The notes: generated by a model not told the origin, from the letters alone. A stretch of DNA of 33,474 bases from Planctomycetota bacterium (GCA_029259655.1 JAJDET010000301.1:1-33474); one strand, 5' to 3'. Positions 15,516-24,350 are shown, numbered from the stretch's first letter. Numbers and translations: made by a program.

Positions 15516-16597
15516 CCCCAGATGAAGGGCTGGAGCGGAAGCCGGTCGACGTCGAGACCGAGCTCTCGTCCGAAGTTCACGGTGTCCTCGCGCTCGCCCC
15601 TCTCGCTGAGGAGCAGGATGAGCAACGTGTCGTCGTTGAGGTGAGCCTCGCCGCCGGGGCCGCGCAGGTGAACACTCCGGGCCGGTTCGGCGTCGGGATC
15701 GAACGTCACCTCGGCCGCGGGCCCCAGGAGCTCGGCGAGGAGCTCGGCGGCCGCACCGCGGTCGGCGATCTTGGCGAGTCCCAGGAGGCCGAGCGAAGAC
15801 TCGGCCCCGAGGATCCGGAGCCGCTCGTGCAGCTCGGTCGCGGAAGACGGCGTGATGAGGAACGCGGGCTCGCCGGTCTCGGCCAGACAGTGCTCGGCGT
15901 GCGCGCGGACGAGAGCGAGGACGTCGGAGAGCTCCCCCCCCCACTCGTGGATCGTCCTGTCCAGGTCGGAACCGCGACCGAGGCAGGCGTAGGCCGTGAC
16001 CCGTCCCTCGTGCTCGCACACGAGAGTCCGCATTCCGGGGCACTCGAGGAGCACCGCTGTCTCTTCCGCGCTCCGATCGACGCGAGCCTCGTGTTCGCAG
16101 TAGGCGGCGTGGATCGCGGGCGCATCCCCGTCGGCGCCCGGATTCGCTTCGCGGACGTTCTTGGTCGGGAGGATCGAGACGACGTCGTCGGTGATCACGA
16201 AGTCGATCTCGGCGCCGGCGGGCCGGTAGCCCCGCGCGAAGTAGAACCGAGGGTCGTCGGCCCACAGGATCGAGACGACCGCGCCGGCTTCGGTGAAGCG
16301 CTGCTCCGCTTCCTGGAGCACCTTCGTCGCGAGCCCCTCGCGGCGGAACTCGGGGTCGGTAGACACCGAGCCGATGAGGCCCGCCCGGAAGCGAACGTCC
16401 CGGGAGATCAACTCTCGCGTCAGCATCGTGCACGCGGATCGAACTCCATCGTCGTCACCGAGACAGACGACCTGGCCCGGGAACCCCTCGCGAAAGACCA
16501 GCGGGAACTCGGCGGCGATCGAGTCACCGTCGCGCAGCACGCGGTCCATCAGCGACTTGGCTCCTTCGAGCTCCGACTTGAGCGCTGCGGGGATCAC
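15500..16597 (-). CDS. GNAT-family acyltransferase, two-domain with C-terminal extension
   Basis: The protein has 365 residues. The N-terminal half is a GNAT domain with the acyl-CoA pyrophosphate loop R-R-E-G-L-A at residues 85-90 after GLIGSVSTDPEF, and WADDPRFYFARGY near 115. Residues about 155-265 look like a second, degenerate GNAT fold, and the C-terminal about 90 residues recall the sterol-carrier-like tail of Eis-type acetyltransferases. The substrate is unknown. Its ATG overlaps the stop of the small coiled-coil gene (ATGA), which itself follows flgL by 5 bp. It is therefore the last gene of the flagellar operon and could modify a flagellar or other surface protein; this is inference from position only. 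Confidence 0.82.
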   Translation of the reverse strand: MIPAALKSELEGAKSLMDRVLRDGDSIAAEFPLVFREGFPGQVVCLGDDDGVRSACTMLTRELISRDVRFRAGLIGSVSTDPEFRREGLATKVLQEAEQRFTEAGAVVSILWADDPRFYFARGYRPAGAEIDFVITDDVVSILPTKNVREANPGADGDAPAIHAAYCEHEARVDRSAEETAVLLECPGMRTLVCEHEGRVTAYACLGRGSDLDRTIHEWGGELSDVLALVRAHAEHCLAETGEPAFLITPSSATELHERLRILGAESSLGLLGLAKIADRGAAAELLAELLGPAAEVTFDPDAEPARSVHLRGPGGEAHLNDDTLLILLLSERGEREDTVNFGRELGLDVDRLPLQPFIWGLDSI

Positions 16598-16920
16598 GGG
16601 GCCTCCTCCTCGGCCGGGGGCGTCGCGTCCTGTTGCTGGTTCGCGCGGAACGACTCGAGGAGCTCCTCGCCCAGCTTCAACGCGTCCTCGAGCGAGCTCC
16701 GTGCCCCCTCGACCGCGCCGGCGAGGTGAGCCGCGTCGTCGACCGTCCGCGACTCCTCCTGGAGCACGCGCGCCTTCTCCTCGAGCTTCTCGAGCAACGC
16801 CTTGAAGGCCGGCTGCGCATCGCTCTTCCCTTCGGTCTTCGGAACCTGCGACGGGCCGGTCTGGCCCGTGCGGGCCGTGGCCGGGTTCGGTGTTCTCCCG
16901 CGAATCGGTATCTCGGACAT
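16594..16920 (-). CDS. small coiled-coil protein in flagellar operon, unknown function
   Basis: The protein has 108 residues from the ATG at 16920; an ATG at 16929 would overlap the flgL stop. The first 40 residues are polar and Pro/Gly-rich (IPIRGRTPNPATARTGQTG). Residues about 43-98 are an almost uninterrupted heptad-like amphipathic helix (AFKALLEKLEEKARVLQEE, then SLEDALKLGEELLESF), ending in a Gln/Pro/Glu tail. There is no signal peptide or TM segment. It occupies the place after flgL where csrA/fliW or a flagellar chaperone often sits. A role as an export chaperone or structural adaptor is plausible, but I do not recognise the family. It is coupled to the GNAT gene by ATGA. Confidence 0.7.
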   Translation of the reverse strand: MSEIPIRGRTPNPATARTGQTGPSQVPKTEGKSDAQPAFKALLEKLEEKARVLQEESRTVDDAAHLAGAVEGARSSLEDALKLGEELLESFRANQQQDATPPAEEEAP

Positions 16921-16925
16921 TCGGA

Positions 16926-18365
16926 TCACCTCAGGAAGTTCATCAGGTTCGTCTGCAACAGTCGCACGCCGGAAGCCTGCGCGATCTCGAGCTGTTGCTG
17001 GGCGCGTGCCATTTCGAGAGCTGCCTCGGCGAAGTCGATGTCGAGCTCCTGCGAACGGAGGATCTCGACCTGAGTTCGCATGCCCTGCAGCCTGTCCTCG
17101 GTGTTCGTGAGCCGCTCGCTGCGTGAGCCCAGGCCGCCCAGTCCGACCAGCAGATTCTCGTGGTTGCGATCGACCTCATCCAGCCAGATGTCCAGGCGTC
17201 CCAGGAGCTCCGTGTGGTCGAGCCCGTCCACGTTGCGGAGGTCGTCCGCCATGCCCTGGAGGGCGTCGAACGCGTTGACCTTCCCGCTGAAGGAAACGAG
17301 CTCCCGTCCCGCCCGCGTGACGCCCGTGGCGTCCACGTGGATCACGTTCCCGCTCTCGGGATGGACGAGCTGGATGTTCTGGTCCGCGAGGTTGAGCGCC
17401 GTGAACGTCGTTCCGTCGATCGAGATGCTGCCCGTCGCGTCGACGGTCCCGTTGAAGCTCGTCCCCGTGTAGCCCGTGAAATCCAGGTGGAGCTCGCCCC
17501 CAGCGGGGTTCTCGACCACGAAATTCGCGAGGTCGGGATCGCCCGCCTGCGGAATGGAGCGCGCCGGGCCTCCGCCGAAGCTCACCGTGCCCGCAACGGG
17601 GTCGACATCCAGCGTCTGCGGTCCGAGGAACGTGTCGTTCGCTCCGGCGCCGGCGAGAGCGAGCCCGACCGTCCCGATCGTGCCGGCGATCGTCGTGTCG
17701 TGGCGCAGCGTCAGGTACTCGTAGCCCGAGCCCTCGTTCGCGGTCGATCCGGGCTGCGCGCCGGTCAGGCCGGCGAAGACGGCTCCCGCCCCCGCCTCCC
17801 TGCTGAAGATCGAGGAGCCGGGAGTGGTGATCGCGACGTCGACGCCGTCTCCGATGCGGATGAATTGCTGCTCGTTGCTTCCGATGTAGATCGCGCGCTC
17901 GCGGCCGCCGATGGAGCGGGACTCGTAAGCCCCTTGACCGGCGGTCGCCCCACCGAAGAGCGTGCGCTCGCCGGAACGGGCGTTGGCGTTCTCGAGGAGG
18001 CCGAGCCGGATGAGATCGATCTCGGTCGCGAGGGCCTGGCGGTCTTCCGGGGCGAGGGTCCCGTTCATGCCCTGGATGAGGGTCTCGCGGGCCTCGGCGA
18101 GGGCGCCCGAGCCGGCCTCGAGCGCAACGGCTCCCGTGTCCAGGATCGAGCGCCCGATTCCGATCGCGTCGATGAACCGGCTCGCACTGGCGAGCTGGCG
18201 GTTGAACGAGAGGACGCGCGAGGTGCCGGCGGGGTCGTCCGATGGCCGGAGGATGCGGCGACCCGTGGCCACCTGCTCCTGCCGGAGCACGAGCTGGCTG
18301 AGGTTGAAGCGCAGCCCCGAGAGGACGCGCTGGAAGTTGGAGTTGGTCGTGGCTCGAACGGGCAT
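16926..18365 (-). CDS. flgL: flagellar hook-associated protein 3 (hook-filament junction)
   Basis: FlgL forms the second junction layer between hook and filament, outside the cell. It has 479 residues, longer than the about 317 of enteric FlgL. The flagellin-like N-terminal helix is clear (LSQLVLRQEQVATGRRILRP then SDDPAGTSRVLSFNRQL). The C-terminal D0/D1 helix has RTQVEILRSQELDIDFAEAA and ends QLEIAQASGVRLLQTNLMNFLR. The extra length is in a central Gly/Thr-rich variable region (about 160-370) that should be surface exposed. It lies 4 bp after flgK, in the order usual for this operon. Confidence 0.95.
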   Translation of the reverse strand: MPVRATTNSNFQRVLSGLRFNLSQLVLRQEQVATGRRILRPSDDPAGTSRVLSFNRQLASASRFIDAIGIGRSILDTGAVALEAGSGALAEARETLIQGMNGTLAPEDRQALATEIDLIRLGLLENANARSGERTLFGGATAGQGAYESRSIGGRERAIYIGSNEQQFIRIGDGVDVAITTPGSSIFSREAGAGAVFAGLTGAQPGSTANEGSGYEYLTLRHDTTIAGTIGTVGLALAGAGANDTFLGPQTLDVDPVAGTVSFGGGPARSIPQAGDPDLANFVVENPAGGELHLDFTGYTGTSFNGTVDATGSISIDGTTFTALNLADQNIQLVHPESGNVIHVDATGVTRAGRELVSFSGKVNAFDALQGMADDLRNVDGLDHTELLGRLDIWLDEVDRNHENLLVGLGGLGSRSERLTNTEDRLQGMRTQVEILRSQELDIDFAEAALEMARAQQQLEIAQASGVRLLQTNLMNFLR

Positions 18366-18369
18366 GGAA

Positions 18370-20718
18370 TCACAGGAGTGAGAGGAGGTCGTCGTTGAGC
18401 TCGTTGAGCACCGAGATGTAGCGCGAGGCCGCCTCGAAGGCCTGCTCGAACTGCAGCAGGTCCACGAGCTCCTCGTCCACGTTGACGCCCGAGACCTGCT
18501 CCTGGCGGAGCTCGAGGCTCTCGATCAGGGTGTCGGTCGCGTCCAGCGAGTCCACGGTCGTCGCGAGGTCGAAGCCGACGCCGCCGACGACGTCGCCGTA
18601 GAACTCGCCGAGCGTCGTCGAGCCGAGATCGGTGTGCGTGAGGCGCTCGATGTCCAGCAGCCCGAGCAAGGCGCCGTTGTCGCCGGCCGAACCGGAGGTC
18701 GACGAGGCGATCAGCGTGTGGTCGAGCTGGATTCCCTCGGCGAGATCGATGTCCTCCGCACCCGACCCGGTGAAGAGGCCGCCGAGCCCGACGGCGACGA
18801 GGACGTCCGCCGAGTCCGACTCGGCGATGACGTCGAGGGAGAACACGTCGTTGTGCGTGGCGGACAGCTCACCGAGCCCGAAACTCACCGACACGCCGTT
18901 CCCGACCGCGATAGGGGCTCCCGGGGAGTAGCCCGCTCCGACGTCGAGCGTCGCGACCTGCCGCCCGCTGGAGTCGAGCACGTCCACGGTGAGGCCGGGA
19001 GTGGTCCCGATGGTTCCGTCCTGGTTCGCGACGAACGTGAAGACGTCGTTGCTCGCCCCGGAGTAGCTGCCGCTGACCTCGACGGAGACGTCCGTGCCGT
19101 GCCCTGCGATCGTCGTTCCCGAGAGACCGCTCCATCCGAGCGCGGCCAGCGCGGTCCCACCGGTGAGATCGAAGGAGAGGGTGCTGCCGGCCCCCGCGGT
19201 CTGCACGACGACGCGGCCGTCGACGGCCTCGGCCCGGATCCCGTTCGCCTGCGCCGTCGGGTCGCCGGCGATGACCGCCGCGATCTCCTCGGCCGTCGCC
19301 TGGGAGGTGTCGGCGAAGTCGGCGTTCGTGAAGGTGATCGGGATCGGAGTGCCGCCGACGTCGAGCAAGAGCGTGTCCCCGTCGGCCAGCGCGAAAGGCC
19401 CGGCCGTCGGCGTCGCCAGTGAGGCCTCGCCGCCGCCGAACGAGCCGATCTGGTCGGGGTTCGTGTCGAGGCGCGTGCTGAAGTCGAACCCGTAACCGAC
19501 GTCGGCGAAGACCTGGACCCGCCCGAGCGCATCGAGGTCCGCGGAGAGGTGCGGAACGGCCGAGAGCGCGTCGAGGAAGTCTCCGACCGTCGTGTGCGTG
19601 CGCGAGATCGCGATGCCCTGCTTCTCGACGAAGCCGGTCGCTTCCTCCGTGAGATTGACGAAGAGCTCGCCGGTCGCGATATCGAAGGGGAGCCCCGAGT
19701 TCGACAGGAGCTCGTCGCGGATGTCGCCGTCCTTGTCCATGTCCGAGAGCCGGTTGGAGCTGGAGAGCGACGTGTACGGACCGGACGCGGGGATTCCCCG
19801 GGAGTGGACCCGGTTGACCGCGCGGATGAGGTTCCGCGCGAGCGCGTCGAGGTCCGTCTGCAGGTCGGGAGCGGACCCCTGCGCCACGGCGAGCAGTCCC
19901 CCCAGCGCCCCGCCCGTGACACCCAGGCTCCCGGCGGCGCCTTCGATCCCGACCGAGACGCTGCCGTCGGTGTTGTCCTGAACCAGCATCGCGTGAAAGC
20001 GCGTCGTGCTCACCAGCGTGCTTCCTCCGACCAGGATCCGGACGGATCCCGTCGCATCCATCTGAGTGTTCACGTCGACGAGCTTCGACAGGTTCTCGAT
20101 CGACAGGTCCCGACGATCCATCAGGTCGTTCGGCGTGAGGCCGGAGGCCTTGGCCGAGGCGATCTCCTCGTTGAGCGAGGAGATGGCGGAGGCCAGCTCG
20201 TTGACCTCGTTCACGCGGACCGCAACCTCGCGGTTCGTGTCGCGGCGGATGCTCCCGAGGCTCTGGGAGAGCTGGTTGAACTGGCTCGTGAGCTGAATCC
20301 CCGAGTTGACGAGCCCCGTCCTCAGGATCCCGTCCGTCGGGTTCGTCGAGAGACCCGAGGCCGACGCGAAGAAGTCGTCCAGGCGCGCGCCCAAGGACGA
20401 CCCCTCGGGCTCGCGGAGCAACGCTTCGATCTCCGTGAGACCGGTGTAGCGCGACGCGAGCCGAGCCCTCGTGGAGGTCTGTCCGATCAGCCTTCGCTGC
20501 AGGAGGGTGTCGACGGTCCGGCGAACCGAGCGCGCATCGACGCCGCTACCTATCAGCGACCCGCGGCTGAAGACGGGTCGGCCGGCAGCCAGGTCGACGT
20601 TCTGGCGCGAATAGCCGGGCGTGTTCGCGTTCGCGATGTTGTGCCCGATCGTGTCGAGCACGAAACGCGACGAGAGCAGCGCGCGCAGGCCCGAGTTCAG
20701 TCCGATGCTTGCCGCCAT
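18370..20718 (-). CDS. flgK: flagellar hook-associated protein 1
   Basis: FlgK is the first hook-filament junction protein, secreted through the flagellar type III system. At 782 residues it is larger than the about 550 of E. coli. The N-terminus has the rod/hook signature IGHNIANANTPGYSRQNVDL. The flagellin-like D1 helices surround RRDTNREVAVRVNEVNELAS. The C-terminus ends with SGVNVDEELVDLLQFEQAFE and ASRYISVLNELNDDLLSLL, the canonical C-terminal helix. The insertion lies at about 420-650 and contains two similar Gly/Thr/Val-rich segments (YSGASNDVFTF and LSATHNDVFSLDV), probably extra surface beta domains. It lies between flgN, its likely chaperone, and flgL. Confidence 0.95.
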   Translation of the reverse strand: MAASIGLNSGLRALLSSRFVLDTIGHNIANANTPGYSRQNVDLAAGRPVFSRGSLIGSGVDARSVRRTVDTLLQRRLIGQTSTRARLASRYTGLTEIEALLREPEGSSLGARLDDFFASASGLSTNPTDGILRTGLVNSGIQLTSQFNQLSQSLGSIRRDTNREVAVRVNEVNELASAISSLNEEIASAKASGLTPNDLMDRRDLSIENLSKLVDVNTQMDATGSVRILVGGSTLVSTTRFHAMLVQDNTDGSVSVGIEGAAGSLGVTGGALGGLLAVAQGSAPDLQTDLDALARNLIRAVNRVHSRGIPASGPYTSLSSSNRLSDMDKDGDIRDELLSNSGLPFDIATGELFVNLTEEATGFVEKQGIAISRTHTTVGDFLDALSAVPHLSADLDALGRVQVFADVGYGFDFSTRLDTNPDQIGSFGGGEASLATPTAGPFALADGDTLLLDVGGTPIPITFTNADFADTSQATAEEIAAVIAGDPTAQANGIRAEAVDGRVVVQTAGAGSTLSFDLTGGTALAALGWSGLSGTTIAGHGTDVSVEVSGSYSGASNDVFTFVANQDGTIGTTPGLTVDVLDSSGRQVATLDVGAGYSPGAPIAVGNGVSVSFGLGELSATHNDVFSLDVIAESDSADVLVAVGLGGLFTGSGAEDIDLAEGIQLDHTLIASSTSGSAGDNGALLGLLDIERLTHTDLGSTTLGEFYGDVVGGVGFDLATTVDSLDATDTLIESLELRQEQVSGVNVDEELVDLLQFEQAFEAASRYISVLNELNDDLLSLL

Positions 20719-20722
20719 CCGT

Positions 20723-21187
20723 TCAAGCCTCCGCGTTGACGAGCAGGCCGTCGCCCGTCTCGCCGTCGGTCCCCAGGAGGAGGCACATCACGTCCCGCAG
20801 CACCTCCTGATGGCCGCGAGCGAGTACAGAGATGCGCTGCGCCTTCCGCCTTACGGCGAGGAGTGCTTCCTCGAGCTCGTTGCGCAGGCGAGACAGGCGC
20901 TCGCCGTCGGCGCCGAGCCGCTCCGCGATGCTCCTCACCGTGAGGATGCGCATCGGAACGCCCAGCATCGAGGCGACGTCTTCGAAGAGCTCGCGCCGAT
21001 TCCTCTCGCGCCGCGGTTCGGTGGAGAGCTCCCGCTCGATGTCGCTTCCGGTGATCTCGAGCGCGCGCCCGTCTCCGGCGAGCACCGCCTTCTCCTGTGC
21101 GTCGAGGAGCGACAAGAGCCGGCCCTGGACGCCCCTCTCCTCCTGGAGCTGGGCTTCGAGCTTATGAACGAGGGATTGCAGGGTCAT
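20723..21187 (-). CDS. flgN: FlgN-family flagellar export chaperone
   Basis: The protein has 154 residues and is all-helical in appearance, with LQEERGVQGRLLSLLDAQEKAVLAGD near the N-terminus and an Arg/Leu-rich second helix pair (LSRLRNELEEALLAVRRKAQRI). FlgN binds FlgK and FlgL in the cytoplasm and keeps them export-competent. Sequence conservation in the family is weak, so the call rests on the helical pattern plus location immediately upstream of flgK (4 bp) and downstream of the flgJ-like gene (ATGA overlap). No catalytic motif is present, as expected. Confidence 0.82.
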   Translation of the reverse strand: MTLQSLVHKLEAQLQEERGVQGRLLSLLDAQEKAVLAGDGRALEITGSDIERELSTEPRRERNRRELFEDVASMLGVPMRILTVRSIAERLGADGERLSRLRNELEEALLAVRRKAQRISVLARGHQEVLRDVMCLLLGTDGETGDGLLVNAEA

Positions 21188-21531
21188 TCTTCACCGTCCT
21201 TCACTGCCGCGTACGCCCGGGCCGCACCCGCGGCGAAGTTCTTGACGAGGTCGGTCGTTCCGAGTGCACCGCGCTCCGCCATCGCCTCGCCGACGAACCC
21301 GTCGAGCCAGGCGCCGAAGGTGTCCGCTCCGGGACCGCTCCCGAAGAAGCCCTCGTCGAGCCCGCGCCGCATCTCCTGCGCGAGCATGGAACCGAGCAGC
21401 GCCTCGAAGTGGCGGCCGGCCGTCTCGGCGTCCTTGCCCGAGGGGGCCCCCTGGAGCGCGCTCTCCCGCACCTGGGCGAGGACGAGCTCCGAATCGACTC
21501 CGGCCGGCATCTGGATCGAGGGTGTCTGCAT
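21184..21531 (-). CDS. flgJ: FlgJ-type rod-binding protein, no muramidase domain
   Basis: The protein has 115 residues and corresponds only to the N-terminal rod-capping part of FlgJ; the C-terminal peptidoglycan hydrolase domain of enteric FlgJ is missing. The domain signature is ETAGRHFEALLGSMLAQEMRRG followed by GPGADTFGAWLDGFVGEAMAERG, as in short FlgJ proteins of many non-enteric bacteria. Another enzyme must open the wall for the rod. The ATG at 21531 shares one base with the flgI stop (TGATG), so translation is probably coupled. Confidence 0.9.
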   Translation of the reverse strand: MQTPSIQMPAGVDSELVLAQVRESALQGAPSGKDAETAGRHFEALLGSMLAQEMRRGLDEGFFGSGPGADTFGAWLDGFVGEAMAERGALGTTDLVKNFAAGAARAYAAVKDGEE

Positions 21532-22766
21532 CACATCACCACGATCTCGGCGTGCAGCATCCCGGACTGGGCCATGGACTGGAGGACCTGGATCATGTCG
21601 CGCGGCGTCACGCCCAGGACGTTGAGCACCTCGACGACCTCCTGCAGCGTCGCCGCTCCGTTGACGATCGTCAGGGCGCGGTCCTCTTCCTCGACGAGCA
21701 GCGACGTGCGCGGGAGCTCGACCGTCTCGCCGGCGGAGAGGGGGCCGGGCTGGCTCACCTCGGGAGACTCGGCGATCGTGACGGTCAGGTTGCCCTTCGT
21801 GATCGCGCCGCGCGTGATCCGGACTCCCTCGCCCATCACGATCACGCCCGTGCGCTCGTTGAGGACGACCCGTGCGAAGTTCTCGGGGTACACCTCGCGC
21901 TCGAGGATCGAGGCGAGATACGAGACGTGCGAGCTCTCGGGAAGATCCGACGGGACCTGCACGCGGACCGTCATGGCGTCCTGCGCCACCGCCGCGCCGG
22001 CGTACATGGCGTTGACGCTGTCCGCGATGCGAACCGCGTTGCCGAAGGAACCCTTGAGCGCCTGCATGTCCAGGTAGAGATAGCCGTGCTCGCTGACGAG
22101 CTGTCCCGGCACCTCGCGCTCGACCTTGCCGCCGAGCGGAATCGTCCCGACCGTCAGGTGGTTGCGCACGGCCTCGGCGCCGTCGCCGCCGGCGGAGAAC
22201 GCGCCGGTCGTGACCGAGCCCGACGCGGTGCCGAAGACGATCCGACCCCCCATTTCGGTGAGCTCGGTACGCACCAACGTCCCGCCGACGAGGCTCTTCG
22301 AGTCGTAGAGCGAGGAGACGCGCACGTCGATCCGGCGTCCGGGCTTGATACCGGGCGGCAGGGTCGCCTCGACCCACACGACCGCGACGTTCTTCGACGC
22401 GATCGCACCGAGGTCGAGCGTGATGTTCTGCGTGAGCAGGAGGTTCTGGATCGCCTGGCGAGCTCCCTCACCGGTGTCGCCCGACCCGGCCAGACCCGTC
22501 ACGAGGCCGATCCCCTGGATGACGTTCTGCTCCTGGCCGCGCACGGCGACGAGGTCGCGGACGCGTACGGAGATGAGCCCCTCGGACCCGCGGCCCGGGG
22601 TCGGGACGATCCGCTCGGTCCTGGTGACCGTGGAGTCGGAGGTCCCGGTCGGCTGCGCAGGCGCTTCGATGCCCGACGGGTAGATCACCGGTGTCGGGTT
22701 CTGGGCTGCGGCGTTGACGGCGCCGGCGAGCAGGAGCGCGAGCGCGCTGAGTGTTTTGTGAGTCAT
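21531..22766 (-). CDS. flgI: flagellar P-ring protein
   Basis: FlgI assembles the peptidoglycan-layer bushing around the flagellar rod. The protein has 411 residues and a signal peptide (KTLSALALLLAGAVNAAAQ). Conserved blocks are VRVRDLVAVRGQEQNVIQG, IGLVTGLAGSGDTG, KNVAVVWVEATLPPGIKPG and ERTGVIVMGEGVRI; the C-terminal block is LNVLGVTPRDMIQVLQSMAQSG. A linker of about 60 residues between signal peptide and domain is Pro/Thr-rich. Presence of both P- and L-ring genes indicates a diderm envelope. It follows flgH by 6 bp. Confidence 0.97.
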   Translation of the reverse strand: MTHKTLSALALLLAGAVNAAAQNPTPVIYPSGIEAPAQPTGTSDSTVTRTERIVPTPGRGSEGLISVRVRDLVAVRGQEQNVIQGIGLVTGLAGSGDTGEGARQAIQNLLLTQNITLDLGAIASKNVAVVWVEATLPPGIKPGRRIDVRVSSLYDSKSLVGGTLVRTELTEMGGRIVFGTASGSVTTGAFSAGGDGAEAVRNHLTVGTIPLGGKVEREVPGQLVSEHGYLYLDMQALKGSFGNAVRIADSVNAMYAGAAVAQDAMTVRVQVPSDLPESSHVSYLASILEREVYPENFARVVLNERTGVIVMGEGVRITRGAITKGNLTVTIAESPEVSQPGPLSAGETVELPRTSLLVEEEDRALTIVNGAATLQEVVEVLNVLGVTPRDMIQVLQSMAQSGMLHAEIVVM

Positions 22767-22772
22767 GGTTCT

Positions 22773-23399
22773 CTAGAAAGGCGAGATCCAGCGGATGAAG
22801 TCGAAGATCGCCTTGCCCAGGCCGGTCCGGTTGGTGGCGTCGGTGAGCGGTCCTTTGCCGGCGTAGGAGACGCGCGCGTCGGCGACCAGCTCGGACTGGA
22901 CGGTGTTGTCGGACTTCACGTCGTAGCGTCGGACGACGCCGGTGATCTCGAGCACCTTCGTCTCCTGATCGATCCGGATCTCGCGGCGGCCGCTGACGAC
23001 GAGGTTCCCGTTCGGCAGCACGTCGACGACGATCGCGGTGAGGCGCGCCGTGAACGCTCCCTTCTTCTGGTAGTTGGCGGTCCCCTTGAGCTGGTCCTCG
23101 CCCTCACCCTGGAGCCCCGGGAGCGGGTTGAAGGCGTTGTCCTTGATGTCGAAGTTGAGCAGCGCGTAGTCGAGGCTCGTCTCGCGCTTGACGTCCGACG
23201 ACTCCTGGTTCGAGACGTCCTGGTTCTCGGAGATCAGGACGGTGATGAGGTCTCCGGGGCGCCGCGCGGTCTTGTTCGCGATCGATCCGACCGGCCCGTC
23301 GTCGGGGCGGTAGATCGAGCCGATGCGGTCCTGGGAGTAGGAAGCGGGAGCGAGGAGCGCCGTGATCACCGACGCGAGAAGGAACGAGCGCTTGTTCAC
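22773..23399 (-). CDS. flgH: flagellar L-ring protein, without lipobox cysteine
   Basis: FlgH forms the outer-membrane ring of the basal body. The protein has 208 residues and a GTG start that overlaps the flgA stop. Family blocks are ARRPGDLITVLISENQDVSN, KGAFTARLTAIVVDVLPNGN, LVVSGRREIRID and the C-terminal GLGKAIFDFIRWISPF. The N-terminus is an ordinary signal peptide (MNKRSFLLASVITALLAPASYSQ). It contains no cysteine, so the lipid-anchored N-terminus of enteric FlgH cannot form. Anchoring in the outer membrane must rely on other contacts. Confidence 0.96.
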   Translation of the reverse strand: MNKRSFLLASVITALLAPASYSQDRIGSIYRPDDGPVGSIANKTARRPGDLITVLISENQDVSNQESSDVKRETSLDYALLNFDIKDNAFNPLPGLQGEGEDQLKGTANYQKKGAFTARLTAIVVDVLPNGNLVVSGRREIRIDQETKVLEITGVVRRYDVKSDNTVQSELVADARVSYAGKGPLTDATNRTGLGKAIFDFIRWISPF

Positions 23400-24340
23400 C
23401 GGCGGCCTCCGATCGTGCCGAGGTCGATCTCGGCCAGGTCCTGGCTGCGCACGACCGCCGAGATCCGGCGGCCGTTCGCGATGGTCTCGACGAAGATCCG
23501 GTCGCCGACGGCGCCGTCCTCGTGTGCGATCGCGGGAACACGTGCCTGCACGGCACCCTTGGTCGCCTGCAGGTAGATCGTCTCGCCGCGTCGGACCGCG
23601 ATCGGTCGCCGGACGTCGAGCTCGGTCACGAAGTCGTCACGGGAGAGGTCGCGCGTGGCGACGGCGCCCACGACCATCTGCCGGCCGGGGTTCGCAGCTC
23701 CCGGGCGCGGAACGCGGATCCGCTTCTGCGCGAAGAGCTCGGGGCCGAGTCGTTCGCCCGCGCGAACGTCACGCGCGAGGACCGTGCGGTTCTCGTAGAT
23801 CACGACGTCGAACGACGTCCAGACGGTCCGGTAGAGCTCTCCATCGATGAGAATCCCGACCGGGACCGACATCGTTCCGCCGCGCAGGGCGTTGTCCGGG
23901 AGACGTGCCTCGAGCTGGATGTTCTCGAGGCCGGCGGGGACCTCGACACGCTTGTTGTGATCGCCGCGCAGGTGGAACTCGACGTCGGCCTCCGTCGAGA
24001 TGCGCCCGAGCTCGGCGCTCGCTGCGGCCGCGAACTCCTCGGGAGCGATCTCGCGCGTCACGGGCCACACGCGGCAGGCGCGGTCCCCGGACAGGGCGAC
24101 CCGGATCCCGGTCGAGCGCTCGATGACCTCCGCGACCCGCGTCGCGTGGAAGAGTCGGCTGAAGCCGGGCATCGGGGCGTAGCCGAGGTGAACGCCCTCG
24201 AGCCGCGCGCGCTCGGCGTCGTCGTCGGTCGCGATGGTCGCGATCTCGCCGAGGGTGATCTCCGTGCCGCGGACGCGAGCTTCCATGGGGAAAGTCACGG
24301 TCGCGCCGGCGAGGAGAGCGGTGAGGATACTGGTAATCAT
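23396..24340 (-). CDS. flgA: FlgA, P-ring assembly chaperone
   Basis: FlgA is a periplasmic chaperone for FlgI polymerisation. The protein has 314 residues, longer than the about 220 of enteric FlgA, with an N-terminal hydrophobic export segment (ITSILTALLAGATVTFP). The C-terminal SAF-like domain is clear: VLARDVRAGERLGPELFAQKR, a following ATRDLSRDDFVTELDVRRP, then RRGETIYLQATKGAVQARV and GDRIFVETIANGRRISAVV. The Shine-Dalgarno is strong, AGGAGG 6 nt before the ATG. It sits between flgG and flgH, as in several non-enteric flagellar operons. Confidence 0.93.
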   Translation of the reverse strand: MITSILTALLAGATVTFPMEARVRGTEITLGEIATIATDDDAERARLEGVHLGYAPMPGFSRLFHATRVAEVIERSTGIRVALSGDRACRVWPVTREIAPEEFAAAASAELGRISTEADVEFHLRGDHNKRVEVPAGLENIQLEARLPDNALRGGTMSVPVGILIDGELYRTVWTSFDVVIYENRTVLARDVRAGERLGPELFAQKRIRVPRPGAANPGRQMVVGAVATRDLSRDDFVTELDVRRPIAVRRGETIYLQATKGAVQARVPAIAHEDGAVGDRIFVETIANGRRISAVVRSQDLAEIDLGTIGGRR

Positions 24341-24350
24341 GGAGGGCCTC

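Noticed and set aside
16996-17011. Second sigma-54-like site (TGGCACGCGCCCAGCA, minus strand)
   Set aside because: GG-N10-GC spacing fits, but the -12 part is CAGC, and it lies inside flgL without a matching downstream start.
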